This document shows positions 8,370 to 14,924 of a DNA stretch of 17,735 nucleotides, piece by piece. The translations under genes and the position numbers were made by a program. Source of the DNA: Pseudomonadota bacterium (GTDB lineage Bacteria > Desulfobacterota > Syntrophobacteria > Syntrophobacterales > Syntrophobacteraceae). Every line of letters starts with the position of its first letter. The first letter of the stretch is position 1. Location: the NCBI GenBank assembly GCA_023416335.1, contig JAEZHY010000268.1, positions 1 through 17,735 of the forward strand. Direction: 5' to 3'. The notes under the pieces were generated by a model. It worked only from the letters and a program-made list of their open reading frames with translations. It made no database searches and was not told the origin of the DNA.

Positions 8370-8398
8370 TAAATAAACAATTGTTTAGATTTTCGCAA
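8370..8398 (-). promoter_or_regulatory. Predicted sigma-70 promoter of the tetR-efflux operon
   Basis: On the minus strand a -35 box TTGCGA (8393-8398) is separated by exactly 17 bases from a -10 box TATTTA (8370-8375). It lies about 35 bases upstream of the regulator start and faces it. The neighbouring perfect palindrome overlaps both the spacer and the -10. Confidence 0.6.
8374..8387. promoter_or_regulatory. Candidate TetR operator, perfect 14-bp palindrome
   Basis: TAAACAATTGTTTA is a perfect palindrome inside the predicted promoter, covering part of the -10 and the spacer. Size, symmetry and place are as expected for an autorepressor of the TetR family, but binding is inferred. Confidence 0.65.
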
Positions 8399-8622
8399 GT
8401 GCCTTTTCACCTCGGAAAGAAAAATTTCTTCACCTTCGAATCGCGGCCCAATACTACAACATTCAGGGTCCCGTATCGACCCGGCTTTCAAACAGCCCGT
8501 TCAAGTTTGTGTTTTTATTGTGGAGGGACTCAAAGACCAAAATTGGGGTATTATGGGCGGGACTCATCAGGCGAACGCAGGTATGCCGTCCAGGGCCTGC
8601 ATTATCTTCCCCGGGGTGGAGA

Positions 8623-9321
8623 TTACTGCGCAAGAACCATCAAAGACGCTCCTCCCAGCAGCCTGATCCCGAAATCCTGATGCACTCTGAACATAATCCA
8701 TCTGGGAAGCCTGGCAGCCAGGGTCATGACGGATTTGGGGCCAAGTTCCAGCGAGCGGTAGGTGTAAAAGCTGTCGATGATGTCGTACCCGGCGTCATTT
8801 AACGAGTGCAGAGCGAGATCTTTCGTAAAGTAGTGGATATGGCCGCATTTTTCGCGGACATTGAGAATAGCCCCTATGTTCAGTATAGACATAACGGATA
8901 CATCCAGAGGTATATGAAAAATCTTGTATCTGCCTTTGCCTTTTATCTTCCTCAAGAACCCGAAATAATCTTCTACATGTTCGATAACATCGATGGCCAA
9001 AACCAAATCATAGAACAATTCGTTTGATTCCCTGGTTACATCCATCAAGAAGAACTTCAGATTCGGCGCTCTCTTGGGCAGGCAGTTTATAAAAGCGTCC
9101 TTGGCTATTTCAAATCCATGAAATTCAGCGCCCGAATTAAAATTGCGGGATAGACATCTCAGTACTTCTCCCGCACCGCACCCGACCTCACAAACAAGTT
9201 TCGGTTGAAGTTTGTTCCTGTAGATCATCTTCAAAATTCCGGCAGCTTTCCATGGAGAATCTTCTGCGTGCCAGGTCGGGTTCTTCTTCAAATAGGTGCC
9301 GTCCAAGTACATGTCTTCCAT
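8623..9321 (-). CDS. SAM-dependent class I methyltransferase
   Basis: The chosen ATG gives 232 residues; it has GGAG six bases upstream. The frame is open to a TTG at 9402 and has another ATG at 9336, but those lack a good ribosome site. The Rossmann-fold SAM-binding motif is clear: LVCEVGCGAGEVLRCLS (glycines near residues 47-51), then FHGFEIAKDAF at the acidic second strand and LVLAIDVIEHVEDY, the post-motif typical of Methyltransf_11/23 enzymes. The C-terminal part carries HIHYFTKDLALHSLNDAGYD, also usual for these enzymes. The substrate is unknown; relatives act on quinones, sugars, lipids or small metabolites and are common in surface polysaccharide clusters. Base composition is visibly more AT-rich than the flanking operons and no partner genes adjoin, so recent acquisition is possible. 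Confidence 0.85.
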   Translation of the reverse strand: MEDMYLDGTYLKKNPTWHAEDSPWKAAGILKMIYRNKLQPKLVCEVGCGAGEVLRCLSRNFNSGAEFHGFEIAKDAFINCLPKRAPNLKFFLMDVTRESNELFYDLVLAIDVIEHVEDYFGFLRKIKGKGRYKIFHIPLDVSVMSILNIGAILNVREKCGHIHYFTKDLALHSLNDAGYDIIDSFYTYRSLELGPKSVMTLAARLPRWIMFRVHQDFGIRLLGGASLMVLAQ

Positions 9322-9679
9322 GAGAATCTCCGGCATTATCAATTTGGCGATTTGCGGTAAATTAGATTTTATTCCAACACTTAAAACACTTACGGGAAGC
9401 AAAGGTGCTAGTGTTGCGGCTCCGCACCTTTCGTGCCTAAACGGACGCAGTACGGCGTTTAAAAGAGAATGCTCTCTCAGTACTATACATGGAATAGTTT
9501 TTCAGGATTTGAATTGGCTCTTGACGTTTCTTAGGATAACCACAATTACCTATTGGACAATCCTCGCAAAACCCCCATTTTTCCCTACGCTAAGTACGCA
9601 GAACTTTAGGGTTTACGGGTGAGAACTCCAGGACAGGGGCAGATCTCGAAAGCGAACCGGACAGAGGCGCACAGTTTTA
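9322..9679. other. Intergenic stretch upstream of the methyltransferase gene
   Basis: No supported gene is seen. It is AT-rich compared with the rest of the window. An 8-bp perfect inverted repeat, AAAGGTGC (9401-9408) / GCACCTTT (9424-9431), would lie in the methyltransferase mRNA leader. No convincing promoter boxes or terminator after the MBL gene could be identified. Confidence 0.5.
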
Positions 9680-10555
9680 CTAGGCCGCTTCCGCCTTACA
9701 TTCCTCCCGTACGAAATCATACGTACCGCCGTGGCTCAGGTAGACGATTTTGGTCGAAAGCTCTGCACGGTTTATCGCCTCCTTGAAATCGCTCAGGGGT
9801 GACTTGAAAACCGTGTAATCGTTATAATGAATCGGTATCGCCACACGCGGACGAACAATCCGGATCGCCTCCACTCCCTGTTCGGCATCCATCGTGACGG
9901 TAATGAGATTGAGAATCTTCGTACCTCCAAGATGCATCAGGGCAATGTCGATGTTGGGGTAGCGCTCGGGGATTTCTTTCAGTTCATCGATCACCACGGT
10001 GTCCCCGGATACGTAAAATTTGAGAAGACCTGTTTCTTTTGTCGTTCCGAATTCGAGCATGCTGCCCATAACAGGCGGTAGGAGGTATGACAGTACTCCC
10101 GGCGCATGTTTGCCCGGCATGGAAGAAACTAAGACCCGCGCGTTTCCTTTTTTTACCTGCACGCCGTCCCAGGTCTGCAGGGGAAATAGATTCCAGAAGC
10201 CCTTTTTTGTCAGCGCCTTTGCAGCATGCGGTGTGGTAAGGATGGGAAGAGCCTTGTCCAGACGCTCGGCAACCAACCGGTCAAAATGATCTTCATGGAG
10301 ATGCGACAACAGGCAGAAATCAATCGGGGGCAGGTCGCCGATTTCCATTGCCGGCTGAGTCAGACGCCTGGAAGTAAGCCCGTAGCCCAGGTGTACGTGA
10401 TCTCCCGCGTGAAGGAAATTCGGATCGGTAAGGATCGTAAACCCTGCAAACCTGATGATGACCGTGGCGGTGCCGATGAAAAAAATCGATCCCCTGCAAG
10501 TGTTCGGTTCGGAAACCCATGGGGCGGGCAGGATCAGCTCATATGCTTTGTTCAT
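9680..10555 (-). CDS. MBL-fold metal-dependent hydrolase (UlaG-like, COG2220 type)
   Basis: A 291-residue metallo-beta-lactamase-fold protein. The core metal-binding motif is SHLHEDHFD (H85, H87, D89, H90 in this start's numbering). Further ligands are likely the His in MPGKHAPG, the Asp in VSGDTVV and the His in IPIHYNDY. The N-terminal IGTATVIIRFAGFTILTDPN block is typical of the UlaG/RomA/NAPE-PLD-like branch, whose members hydrolyse phosphodiester or lactone bonds. There is no signal peptide, so it is probably cytoplasmic. The frame opens with a GTG four codons upstream, but its purine stretch is too close; the ATG at 10555 has GGAAG at about 11 bases and GAGAAG nearer. It stands alone between two intergenic stretches, so the substrate cannot be inferred from neighbours. 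Confidence 0.88.
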   Translation of the reverse strand: MNKAYELILPAPWVSEPNTCRGSIFFIGTATVIIRFAGFTILTDPNFLHAGDHVHLGYGLTSRRLTQPAMEIGDLPPIDFCLLSHLHEDHFDRLVAERLDKALPILTTPHAAKALTKKGFWNLFPLQTWDGVQVKKGNARVLVSSMPGKHAPGVLSYLLPPVMGSMLEFGTTKETGLLKFYVSGDTVVIDELKEIPERYPNIDIALMHLGGTKILNLITVTMDAEQGVEAIRIVRPRVAIPIHYNDYTVFKSPLSDFKEAINRAELSTKIVYLSHGGTYDFVREECKAEAA

Positions 10556-10669
10556 ATTGCTTCTCACTTCCGGACAAATTATTCAAATCTCTTTAAATAA
10601 ATTAAACACAGGACAGAGATCGGTCCTCCTCTGAAATGGTTCCACCGATGCAAAGTATCTTCCCCCGTG

Positions 10670-10701
10670 CGCTGGTTCCCAAGGTCCTCCTTGGGAACCC
10701 C
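10670..10701 (+). repeat. Dispersed palindromic repeat, full copy A
   Basis: Eleven-base perfect arms GGTTCCCAAGG (10674-10684) and CCTTGGGAACC (10689-10699) flank the loop TCCT. The whole 32-base element is the exact reverse complement of 14146-14177. The two ends differ (CGCT side and CCCC side), so the element has an orientation. Confidence 0.85.
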
Positions 10702-10873
10702 GGCCCCGGGAGCGATGAATTGCCCGCAACGGCCCCGTCCACCCGTCATTTTCCCGCAGATCGACTCTTCAACCCAGTGCCAAACAAATCTAGTTCGCCG
10801 AAATCATTTCGCAATTCCGTCGGAAAGGTGAAAGCTGAATGATAGGCGAGGCTTTTGTGAGAGGAAGCAGGAG

Positions 10874-10888
10874 CTTGGGAACCAGCGG
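10874..10888 (-). repeat. Dispersed repeat, half copy (AGCGG end)
   Basis: CTTGGGAACCAGCGG matches the right half of the copy at 14146-14177, without the partner arm. Confidence 0.75.
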
Positions 10889-10912
10889 TTGGCTTAAGTT
10901 GACGCATATAGG

Positions 10913-10933
10913 GTCCGCCTTGGGAACCCCACC
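10913..10933 (+). repeat. Dispersed repeat, half copy (CCCCACC end)
   Basis: The stretch GTCCGCCTTGGGAACCCC followed by ACC matches the right half of copy A and the reverse complement of the GGTGGGGTTCC flank of copy C. Confidence 0.75.
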
Positions 10934-10953
10934 GCCGAAATCAGTCGCAACGG

Positions 10954-11622
10954 CTACTCTTCATCGTCACTCAAGCACTTGATTTTCTTTATATCCGTCC
11001 TTTTTCCCAAAATGATCAGAATGTCGCTGCCCTTTATGACGAAATCTGCGGTCGGCATGAGCGCGTTGTTGTCCGGGATTACTTCCTTCACGGCTATAAC
11101 GTTGACATTGTACTGGGCCCTAAGATCCAGCTCCCTCAATGTTTTCCCGATAAATGCACGCGGCGGCGCGACCTGGACGATTTGGTGGTCTTCCGCAAGG
11201 GGGATCATGTCCAGAATATTCGGACGACAAAGTCCCTGGGCCACTTTGAAAGCCATTTGTTTTTCCGGATGGATAACCTCGGTTGCTCCGATCTTCCTCA
11301 AGACTTTTCCATGATCCTCATCCAGAGCTTTTACCAGGATTCTCTTAACCCCGATCTCCTGGAGATGGAGCGTAATGAGGATACTCCCGCTTATGTCCGA
11401 TCCGATGCTCACAACAACTGCGTCCATATCTCCGAGCCCGAGAGACCGCAGCTTCTCTTTGTCGCCCGCGTCCATCAAAATGGTCTCGGAACAAAACGGG
11501 TCTACATCCTGGATGAGAGCCGGGTTTTTGTCGATGGCGATAACCTCGTGCCCTTCTTCGAAAAGAGCGCGAACCACATGGAACCCGAACTTGCCCAACC
11601 CGATCACCGCAAACTGTTTCAA
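10954..11622 (-). CDS. TrkA/KtrA-type potassium channel regulatory subunit (RCK_N + RCK_C)
   Basis: A 222-residue cytoplasmic protein, the usual length for KtrA/KtrC. Residues 1-130 form the RCK_N (TrkA-N) Rossmann domain with the nucleotide-binding GLGKFG at 8-13 and VIAIDKNP at the second strand. Residues 135-215 fit the RCK_C (TrkA-C) domain, with IGKTLRELDLRAQYNVNVIA and a terminal DFVIKGSDILIILG block. Known relatives gate a KtrB/TrkH membrane channel in response to ATP/ADP, and RCK_C can bind c-di-AMP. The start is TTG, with AGGGGG eight bases upstream. That site directly abuts the stop of the channel-gene remnant, an arrangement made for translational coupling. The channel gene is now broken, so this subunit may be orphaned or serve a channel elsewhere. 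Confidence 0.95.
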   Translation of the reverse strand: MKQFAVIGLGKFGFHVVRALFEEGHEVIAIDKNPALIQDVDPFCSETILMDAGDKEKLRSLGLGDMDAVVVSIGSDISGSILITLHLQEIGVKRILVKALDEDHGKVLRKIGATEVIHPEKQMAFKVAQGLCRPNILDMIPLAEDHQIVQVAPPRAFIGKTLRELDLRAQYNVNVIAVKEVIPDNNALMPTADFVIKGSDILIILGKRTDIKKIKCLSDDEE

Positions 11623-11634
11623 CCTGGCATCCCC

Positions 11635-11773
11635 CTATCCGATCATGACATTTTGTTCCGCGCGTTGAATATCGTCGTGGGCCTCGCTTTCGGCAAACAC
11701 ATACGCAAAGGTCGGAACGCCCACTCTGCCGATGAGCATCATCAAAATTAAGCAACTTGCCGGTCGTGTTCAG
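11635..11773 (-). pseudogene. Remnant of the KtrB/TrkH potassium channel gene (C-terminal end)
   Basis: Reading back from the TAG at 11635-11637, an open stretch of 38 codons gives LILMMLIGRVGVPTFAYVFA then ESEAHDDIQRAEQNVMIG. The motif LIGRVG is the conserved last membrane segment of KtrB/TrkH proteins. One extra base (at 11752) shifts the frame; the next codons upstream in the other frame read LNTTGKL, which is what normally precedes that segment. Fainter channel-like sequence may reach to about 11980 across further frame changes (an ERIP stretch near 11914-11926), but I hold that part only weakly. The whole space between the riboswitch and this stop is about 640 bases, less than half of a normal ktrB of roughly 1.3-1.4 kb. 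So the gene has suffered an internal or N-terminal deletion as well as frameshifts. It ends 12 bases before the intact TrkA-type gene. Confidence 0.8.
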
Positions 11774-12269
11774 TCTAGTGCAGCCCCCTCGGACAGCCCG
11801 GATTCCAAGCATGCGACACCACTACTGAAGGTGGCTGACAAAAGTGGAGCAGCGACAGCACACCTGCCCCTTCGACAACGGCAGCGAATGCGAAAATAGC
11901 CCGAGCCGGCTTGTAGGTATCCTCTCTTGGGTAATGGCGAAAACATCCTGCATCTCCATCCGCTGCCTGACGGAGATTCTCTTGCCCGGGAAGATGCCGG
12001 CTCGATTTGGACTGGTTTAGGTGAGAAACTCTGAAAAAACCACTGGACAACAGGAAGGAGTGAACGGTTGACCTGGAGGTTGTTCCAAGCCGGCACGAGC
12101 GCAGACCTGCATCAGGATCATACGCACAGGAACGTGCGAAGGGTCCCCTCACGAGAGGAATAACGCCATGCCCACCAGGGGCAGGAAAGGCGCACATGCG
12201 CAACCTCCGAAGTTATCGCGATCACCTGGAGGATGCGCTCCCGGAGAGATTCCAGAAGTGTTCCCCCTC
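11774..12269 (-). other. Degenerate stretch between riboswitch and ktrB remnant
   Basis: About 500 bases with no supported intact gene. The minus-strand open frames covering 11770-12203 lack ribosome sites and family resemblance over most of their length. The stretch is where the front of ktrB should be. Weak channel-like residues are visible only in its 3' part. GCGCATGTGCGC at about 12190-12201 is a perfect palindrome just after the riboswitch and might be part of its expression platform. Confidence 0.5.
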
Positions 12270-12376
12270 CGGCACCTACGGGGTTAGCTGACGGGCTCGG
12301 GCCGAAGAGGTTGCCCTATGCCTTGCGGCAATACGCCCCATGTAATTGGGTCCCCCGCTCGTTATGATTCGGTGAC
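12270..12376 (-). ncRNA. c-di-AMP riboswitch (ydaO-yuaA class)
   Basis: Read on the minus strand, all hallmark blocks occur in order. These are CACCGAATC (12366-12374), then GAGCGGGGGACCCA (12347-12360), a TGGGGCG block, and finally CCGTCAGCTAACCCCGTAGG near 12275-12294. The CAGCTAAC segment and the first GCCGAATC-like segment are the strongly conserved core of this class. The closing P1 helix can form between CACC (12371-12374) and GGTG (12273-12276), as UUGCC/GGCAA does in the Thermoanaerobacter ydaO RNA. Members of this class bind c-di-AMP and usually turn genes off, very often genes for Ktr potassium uptake or cell-wall remodelling. Here it leads into the ktrB remnant and the TrkA-type gene, which fits its known targets. 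The expression platform is not obvious. Confidence 0.93.
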
Positions 12377-12381
12377 GGAAC

Positions 12382-12409
12382 TCTATACTCGGCCGTAGAT
12401 TGTTGTCAA
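12382..12409 (-). promoter_or_regulatory. Sigma-70 promoter of the riboswitch-ktr transcript
   Basis: A consensus -35 TTGACA (12404-12409) and a -10 TATAGA (12382-12387) are 16 bases apart on the minus strand. Transcription would start near 12375, right at the first base of the riboswitch P1 helix. That agreement supports both calls. A second TTGACA lies at 12416-12421 but has no good -10. Confidence 0.75.
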
Positions 12410-12812
12410 TAAAGTTGTCAATCAAGTACTGCTCACTCAGTCGATGAATACTCATTTAGCTAATCCGCCGGTTCCTCCCCGGCCGAATGACCGGATAAAC
12501 CCGGCCGTATTGAATATTCGGTATTCAAGGAAATTGTTCCGTCAGATGCTTTGTTCAGCGCAAGTGCTCAAAAATTAAATTGAAATCACGTGACAAGGTA
12601 AAAAGCATACCCCCTCCCCCCCGAAATTACCTATTACCGGACAAGCAGAACCATCTACGGTACAACATGTTGTAATATGGCATATATATTGATTGGATAA
12701 TTTATTCACCCTATTATTCATCCCCTTATTCCCTCTCCCGGCATATTCCATTCAAGGCTAAGAACCTCCCCAAAGCCAAATCGCCGACCGGCCATACGAA
12801 ACGGAGGGTTTA
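12410..12812. other. Intergenic stretch between the divergent ktr and PEP-CTERM-like genes
   Basis: No gene is seen in about 400 bases. It contains a small perfect hairpin TTGAATA/TATTCAA (12510-12528), a C-rich tract at about 12611-12622, and an AT-rich part with a perfect palindrome at 12661-12674. The palindrome is followed by TGGCATATATATTGATT (from about 12678), which matches TGGCA-N6-TTG of a sigma-54 site but lacks the -12 GC. I do not call that a promoter. Confidence 0.5.
12661..12674. promoter_or_regulatory. Perfect 14-bp palindrome upstream of the PEP-CTERM-like gene
   Basis: TACAACATGTTGTA is its own reverse complement and lies about 140 bases upstream of the ATG at 12813, in an AT-rich stretch. 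It is a candidate binding site for a dimeric regulator; none is encoded nearby. Confidence 0.45.
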
Positions 12813-13196
12813 ATGAAAAGAGTCTTTCTATTGTTTTGCTGCCTGACCTGCCTGGGTCTGGGAAGTGGGGCAGTGTATGCCGACACGGTCTGGTTCGACC
12901 CGGCAAACAATTTCTCCGGTACCGCTCCTACAGGCTACCTCCAGGTAAACTTTACCGACGTTGCCGGAGGGGTTCAACTCCTGATAACGAGCAATCTCAA
13001 GGGAGGTGAGAACCTGGACCCGGGCAAGGCCTTGTACCTGAACTTCAACCCCGCCCTGAACAATCTATCGAGCAAGCTCACTTTTACCCTCCAGGGGAAC
13101 ACAAATTTCTTCCAGGCCGCGGGTCTGGAGACAGCCAACTCCTTTTTACCTGTTAGCCGCCTTCCCGATTGCGTTCTGATCCCTTCGGCTTCATAA
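12813..13196 (+). pseudogene. Truncated PEP-CTERM-like exported protein
   Basis: The ATG has GGAGGG five bases upstream. The 127-residue product begins with a signal peptide (MKRVFLLFCCLTCLGLGSGA, likely cut after VYA near residue 23). Then comes a beta-rich stretch, WFDPANNFSGTAPTGYLQVN, FTDVAGGVQLLITSNL and ALYLNFNPALNNLSSKLTFT. That pattern is typical of the N-terminal half of PEP-CTERM surface or biofilm proteins (LTASF..D...V.L....L.....WYFNLNPAL). From about residue 110 the sequence (SRLPDCVLIPSAS) no longer fits, and it stops long before the expected second half and the C-terminal PEP-membrane-Arg sorting tail. Most likely it is a gene cut short by deletion or recombination near 13140-13150; a genuinely short variant cannot be excluded. 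No exosortase gene lies in the window. Confidence 0.6.
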
Positions 13197-13286
13197 GCGA
13201 ATAAGTCATTGTTATTTTGAAAGAAAATAGGATCTGAAATTGAGGAACGAAAACGCATCCGACAAGGGTCGTTCCAGGAGAGAGCA

Positions 13287-14081
13287 ATGGCTGGGAAGCA
13301 AATAGTTCAATCACGCGGAGACGGCGTGACCATCCTCGAAGAGGGCGACATCTTCTTCCTTTATATCCCCAAAGTGGAGCACGAATCCGCAGAGAGCCTG
13401 GAGGATGTCCAGCGTATGAAGATCGTGCTTCACCCCAGGGACCGGAAGAAATATCGGCTCCTGGTGGTTGGAGAGAAAAAATTGCCCGAAATGACGGGCG
13501 GAGGAAGCAAAGCACGGAAGAACTGGGGCTTTGTGGAGATGGTCGCAGGGGATCCGCGCAAGATAGAAGACGAACTCGCCGAAAAAACCTACGAAACAAA
13601 AACGCGGGGCGAGAGGGAAAGGCCGGCAGCCCGGTCCGCCGGAGAAGGAGTCTATGCGGTGCTTCGACACGGGGACCATACCCACATGATCTACGCTCTC
13701 GAACTCCCTCGAAAACCGGGCGAGGTACAGGAGGAACTCGATATTGAGCAGGAAGGAAGTTACATCCTCAGCATAAAGAATCCGGAGAAGCCCTCCCCAC
13801 CGCGTGCCGGGCTGCGAAGAAGTCAGAAAGCCGATTATCCCGAAAAGCTTCAGGAGGAATTTCGAGGCCGGAGATTCATCCCGGCAGACCCTCCCGATTT
13901 TCTCGACTATGAAGGGGCGGAATTGCTGTTGATAGCCGCATCCGAAGATGTATCGGAAGAAATGGGAGTAACCCTGGACACGGAAAAGGAGAGCATGGAA
14001 ACGGCGGAAACCTTCAGGGACCTTCGAATGAGGCGATCCGAACATCCGCTGGAACCGCTCTTTCAGGGGGAGTGGGCGTGA
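13287..14081 (+). CDS. Conserved hypothetical protein, 264 residues
   Basis: The ATG is preceded by AGGAG at six bases spacing. The protein is highly charged and has no signal peptide or membrane segment, so it is probably cytoplasmic. Blocks that look conserved are ILEEGDIFFLYIPKVEHE near the N-terminus, SLEDVQRMKIVLHP, KYRLLVVGEKKLPE and NWGFVEMVAGDPRKIEDELA. Later ones are GVYAVLRHGDHTHMIYALEL, GSYILSIKNPEKPSPP and RGRRFIPADPPDFLDYEGAE. I recall similar unnamed proteins in other bacteria but no established function or domain name. The HGDHTH segment holds two closely spaced histidines and an aspartate and could bind metal, which is a guess. A 7-bp inverted repeat GGAACGA/TCGTTCC (13244-13275) ends directly before the ribosome site. 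Neighbours give no functional hint: a truncated surface protein before, a repeat and a convergent transporter operon after. Confidence 0.85.
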   Translation: MAGKQIVQSRGDGVTILEEGDIFFLYIPKVEHESAESLEDVQRMKIVLHPRDRKKYRLLVVGEKKLPEMTGGGSKARKNWGFVEMVAGDPRKIEDELAEKTYETKTRGERERPAARSAGEGVYAVLRHGDHTHMIYALELPRKPGEVQEELDIEQEGSYILSIKNPEKPSPPRAGLRRSQKADYPEKLQEEFRGRRFIPADPPDFLDYEGAELLLIAASEDVSEEMGVTLDTEKESMETAETFRDLRMRRSEHPLEPLFQGEWA

Positions 14082-14105
14082 TGAGGCGGCACACACAGTC
14101 AAGCC

Positions 14106-14121
14106 CCTTGGGAACCAGCGG
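14106..14121 (-). repeat. Dispersed repeat, half copy next to copy C
   Basis: CCTTGGGAACCAGCGG repeats the right half of the full copy 42 bases further on. Confidence 0.75.
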
Positions 14122-14145
14122 AACATCCGACCTGCCGGGATGGGT

Positions 14146-14177
14146 GGGGTTCCCAAGGAGGACCTTGGGAACCAGCG
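14146..14177 (-). repeat. Dispersed palindromic repeat, full copy C
   Basis: Perfect 11-base arms GGTTCCCAAGG (14148-14158) / CCTTGGGAACC (14163-14173) with loop AGGA. The 32-base element is identical to 10670-10701 in inverted orientation. It lies between two convergent genes, where its hairpin could also help end or stabilise both transcripts, though no T-run directly follows. Confidence 0.85.
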
Positions 14178-14219
14178 GAGTCTAAGAAGAAAAAGGTGAT
14201 GATTCAAGCCGGAGGGCGG

Positions 14220-14924
14220 CTACATACCCAAAAACGCCTGCCGTACCAGATCGGACTGCGAAAGCTCCTGTCCTGTACCTTCCAGGACAATGCGGCCCGT
14301 CTGCAGGACATATGCCCTGTTGCAGACTTCCAGCGCTTCGAACACGTTTTGTTCCACCAGGAGGACAGTCACTCCTTCGCTCGCGATACGCTCGACGGTG
14401 CGGAATATTTCGGTGACGAGCTTCGGCATGACCCCCAGGGAGGGTTCATCGAGCATCAAGAGATCCGGACTGGACATGAGTCCGCGGGCAATGGCCACCT
14501 GCTGCTGCTCGCCTCCTGAAAGGGTCCCGGCTCGCTGTCCGGCGCGTTCCTTTACCCAGGGAAACAGGCGCAGCACCGTCTCCATCGTCTCTGCGATCTT
14601 TTCCTTGGATTCAACGGTATATGCCCCGAGCATCAGATTATCCTGCACGGAAAGTCGCGGAAAAAGTCGACGCCCTTCCGGAACGAGAGCAATCCTCTTT
14701 TTTACGACATTGTAGGCAGGCTGCCCGGAAATCACCTCATCGTTTAAGCGGATTTCCCCCTTCATCGGTTTGAGCAGGCCCAGGATCGTCTTGAGCATAG
14801 TCGTTTTGCCGGCACCGTTCGATCCGATCAGGGACACGACTTCGCCTTTTTTGACCTCGAACGAAGCATCCTGAATCGCCAGCAACCCCTTGTAACCCAC
14901 GGATAAATTATTGACGGACAGCAT
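14220..14924 (-). CDS. livF: Branched-chain amino acid ABC transporter ATP-binding protein LivF
   Basis: A 234-residue ATPase, standard length for LivF. The Walker A motif is GSNGAGKTT (34-42), the Q-loop region VPEGRRLFPRLSVQDNL, the ABC signature LSGGEQQQ (135-142) and Walker B LLMLDEP (155-161). The VPEGR..FP.L.V..NL block separates LivF from LivG. It energises import through LivHM together with LivG. The ATG at 14924 lies inside the end of livG (17-base overlap), with GAGAGG upstream, so the genes are translationally coupled. It is the last gene of the operon; the palindromic repeat at 14146-14177 follows on its 3' side. Confidence 0.96.
   Translation of the reverse strand: MLSVNNLSVGYKGLLAIQDASFEVKKGEVVSLIGSNGAGKTTMLKTILGLLKPMKGEIRLNDEVISGQPAYNVVKKRIALVPEGRRLFPRLSVQDNLMLGAYTVESKEKIAETMETVLRLFPWVKERAGQRAGTLSGGEQQQVAIARGLMSSPDLLMLDEPSLGVMPKLVTEIFRTVERIASEGVTVLLVEQNVFEALEVCNRAYVLQTGRIVLEGTGQELSQSDLVRQAFLGM

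Larger units (their letters stand above)
10556..10953. other. Intergenic stretch with CTTGGGAACC repeats
   Basis: About 400 bases between two minus-strand genes. No supported gene is seen; the plus-strand open frame at 10636-10842 has no ribosome site and includes repeat sequence. It contains one full palindromic element (10670-10701) and two half elements (10874-10888 and 10913-10933). Confidence 0.65.

Noticed and set aside
8509..8680. Translation containing CGGTQRPKLGYYGRDSSGERRY, faintly like the zinc-ribbon start of some transposases
   Set aside because: Only one plausible CxxC-type half is visible, the frame has no start or ribosome site, and no terminal repeats or further transposase sequence follow. 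It may be a relic but cannot be supported.
11775..12203. 142-codon minus-strand frame as a new protein
   Set aside because: It has no ribosome site and runs through the channel-gene remnant in a mixed frame; treated as degenerate ktrB space.
12678..12694. Sigma-54-like site TGGCATATATATTGATT upstream of the PEP-CTERM-like gene
   Set aside because: The -24 part fits but the -12 GC is GA, so an essential base is missing.
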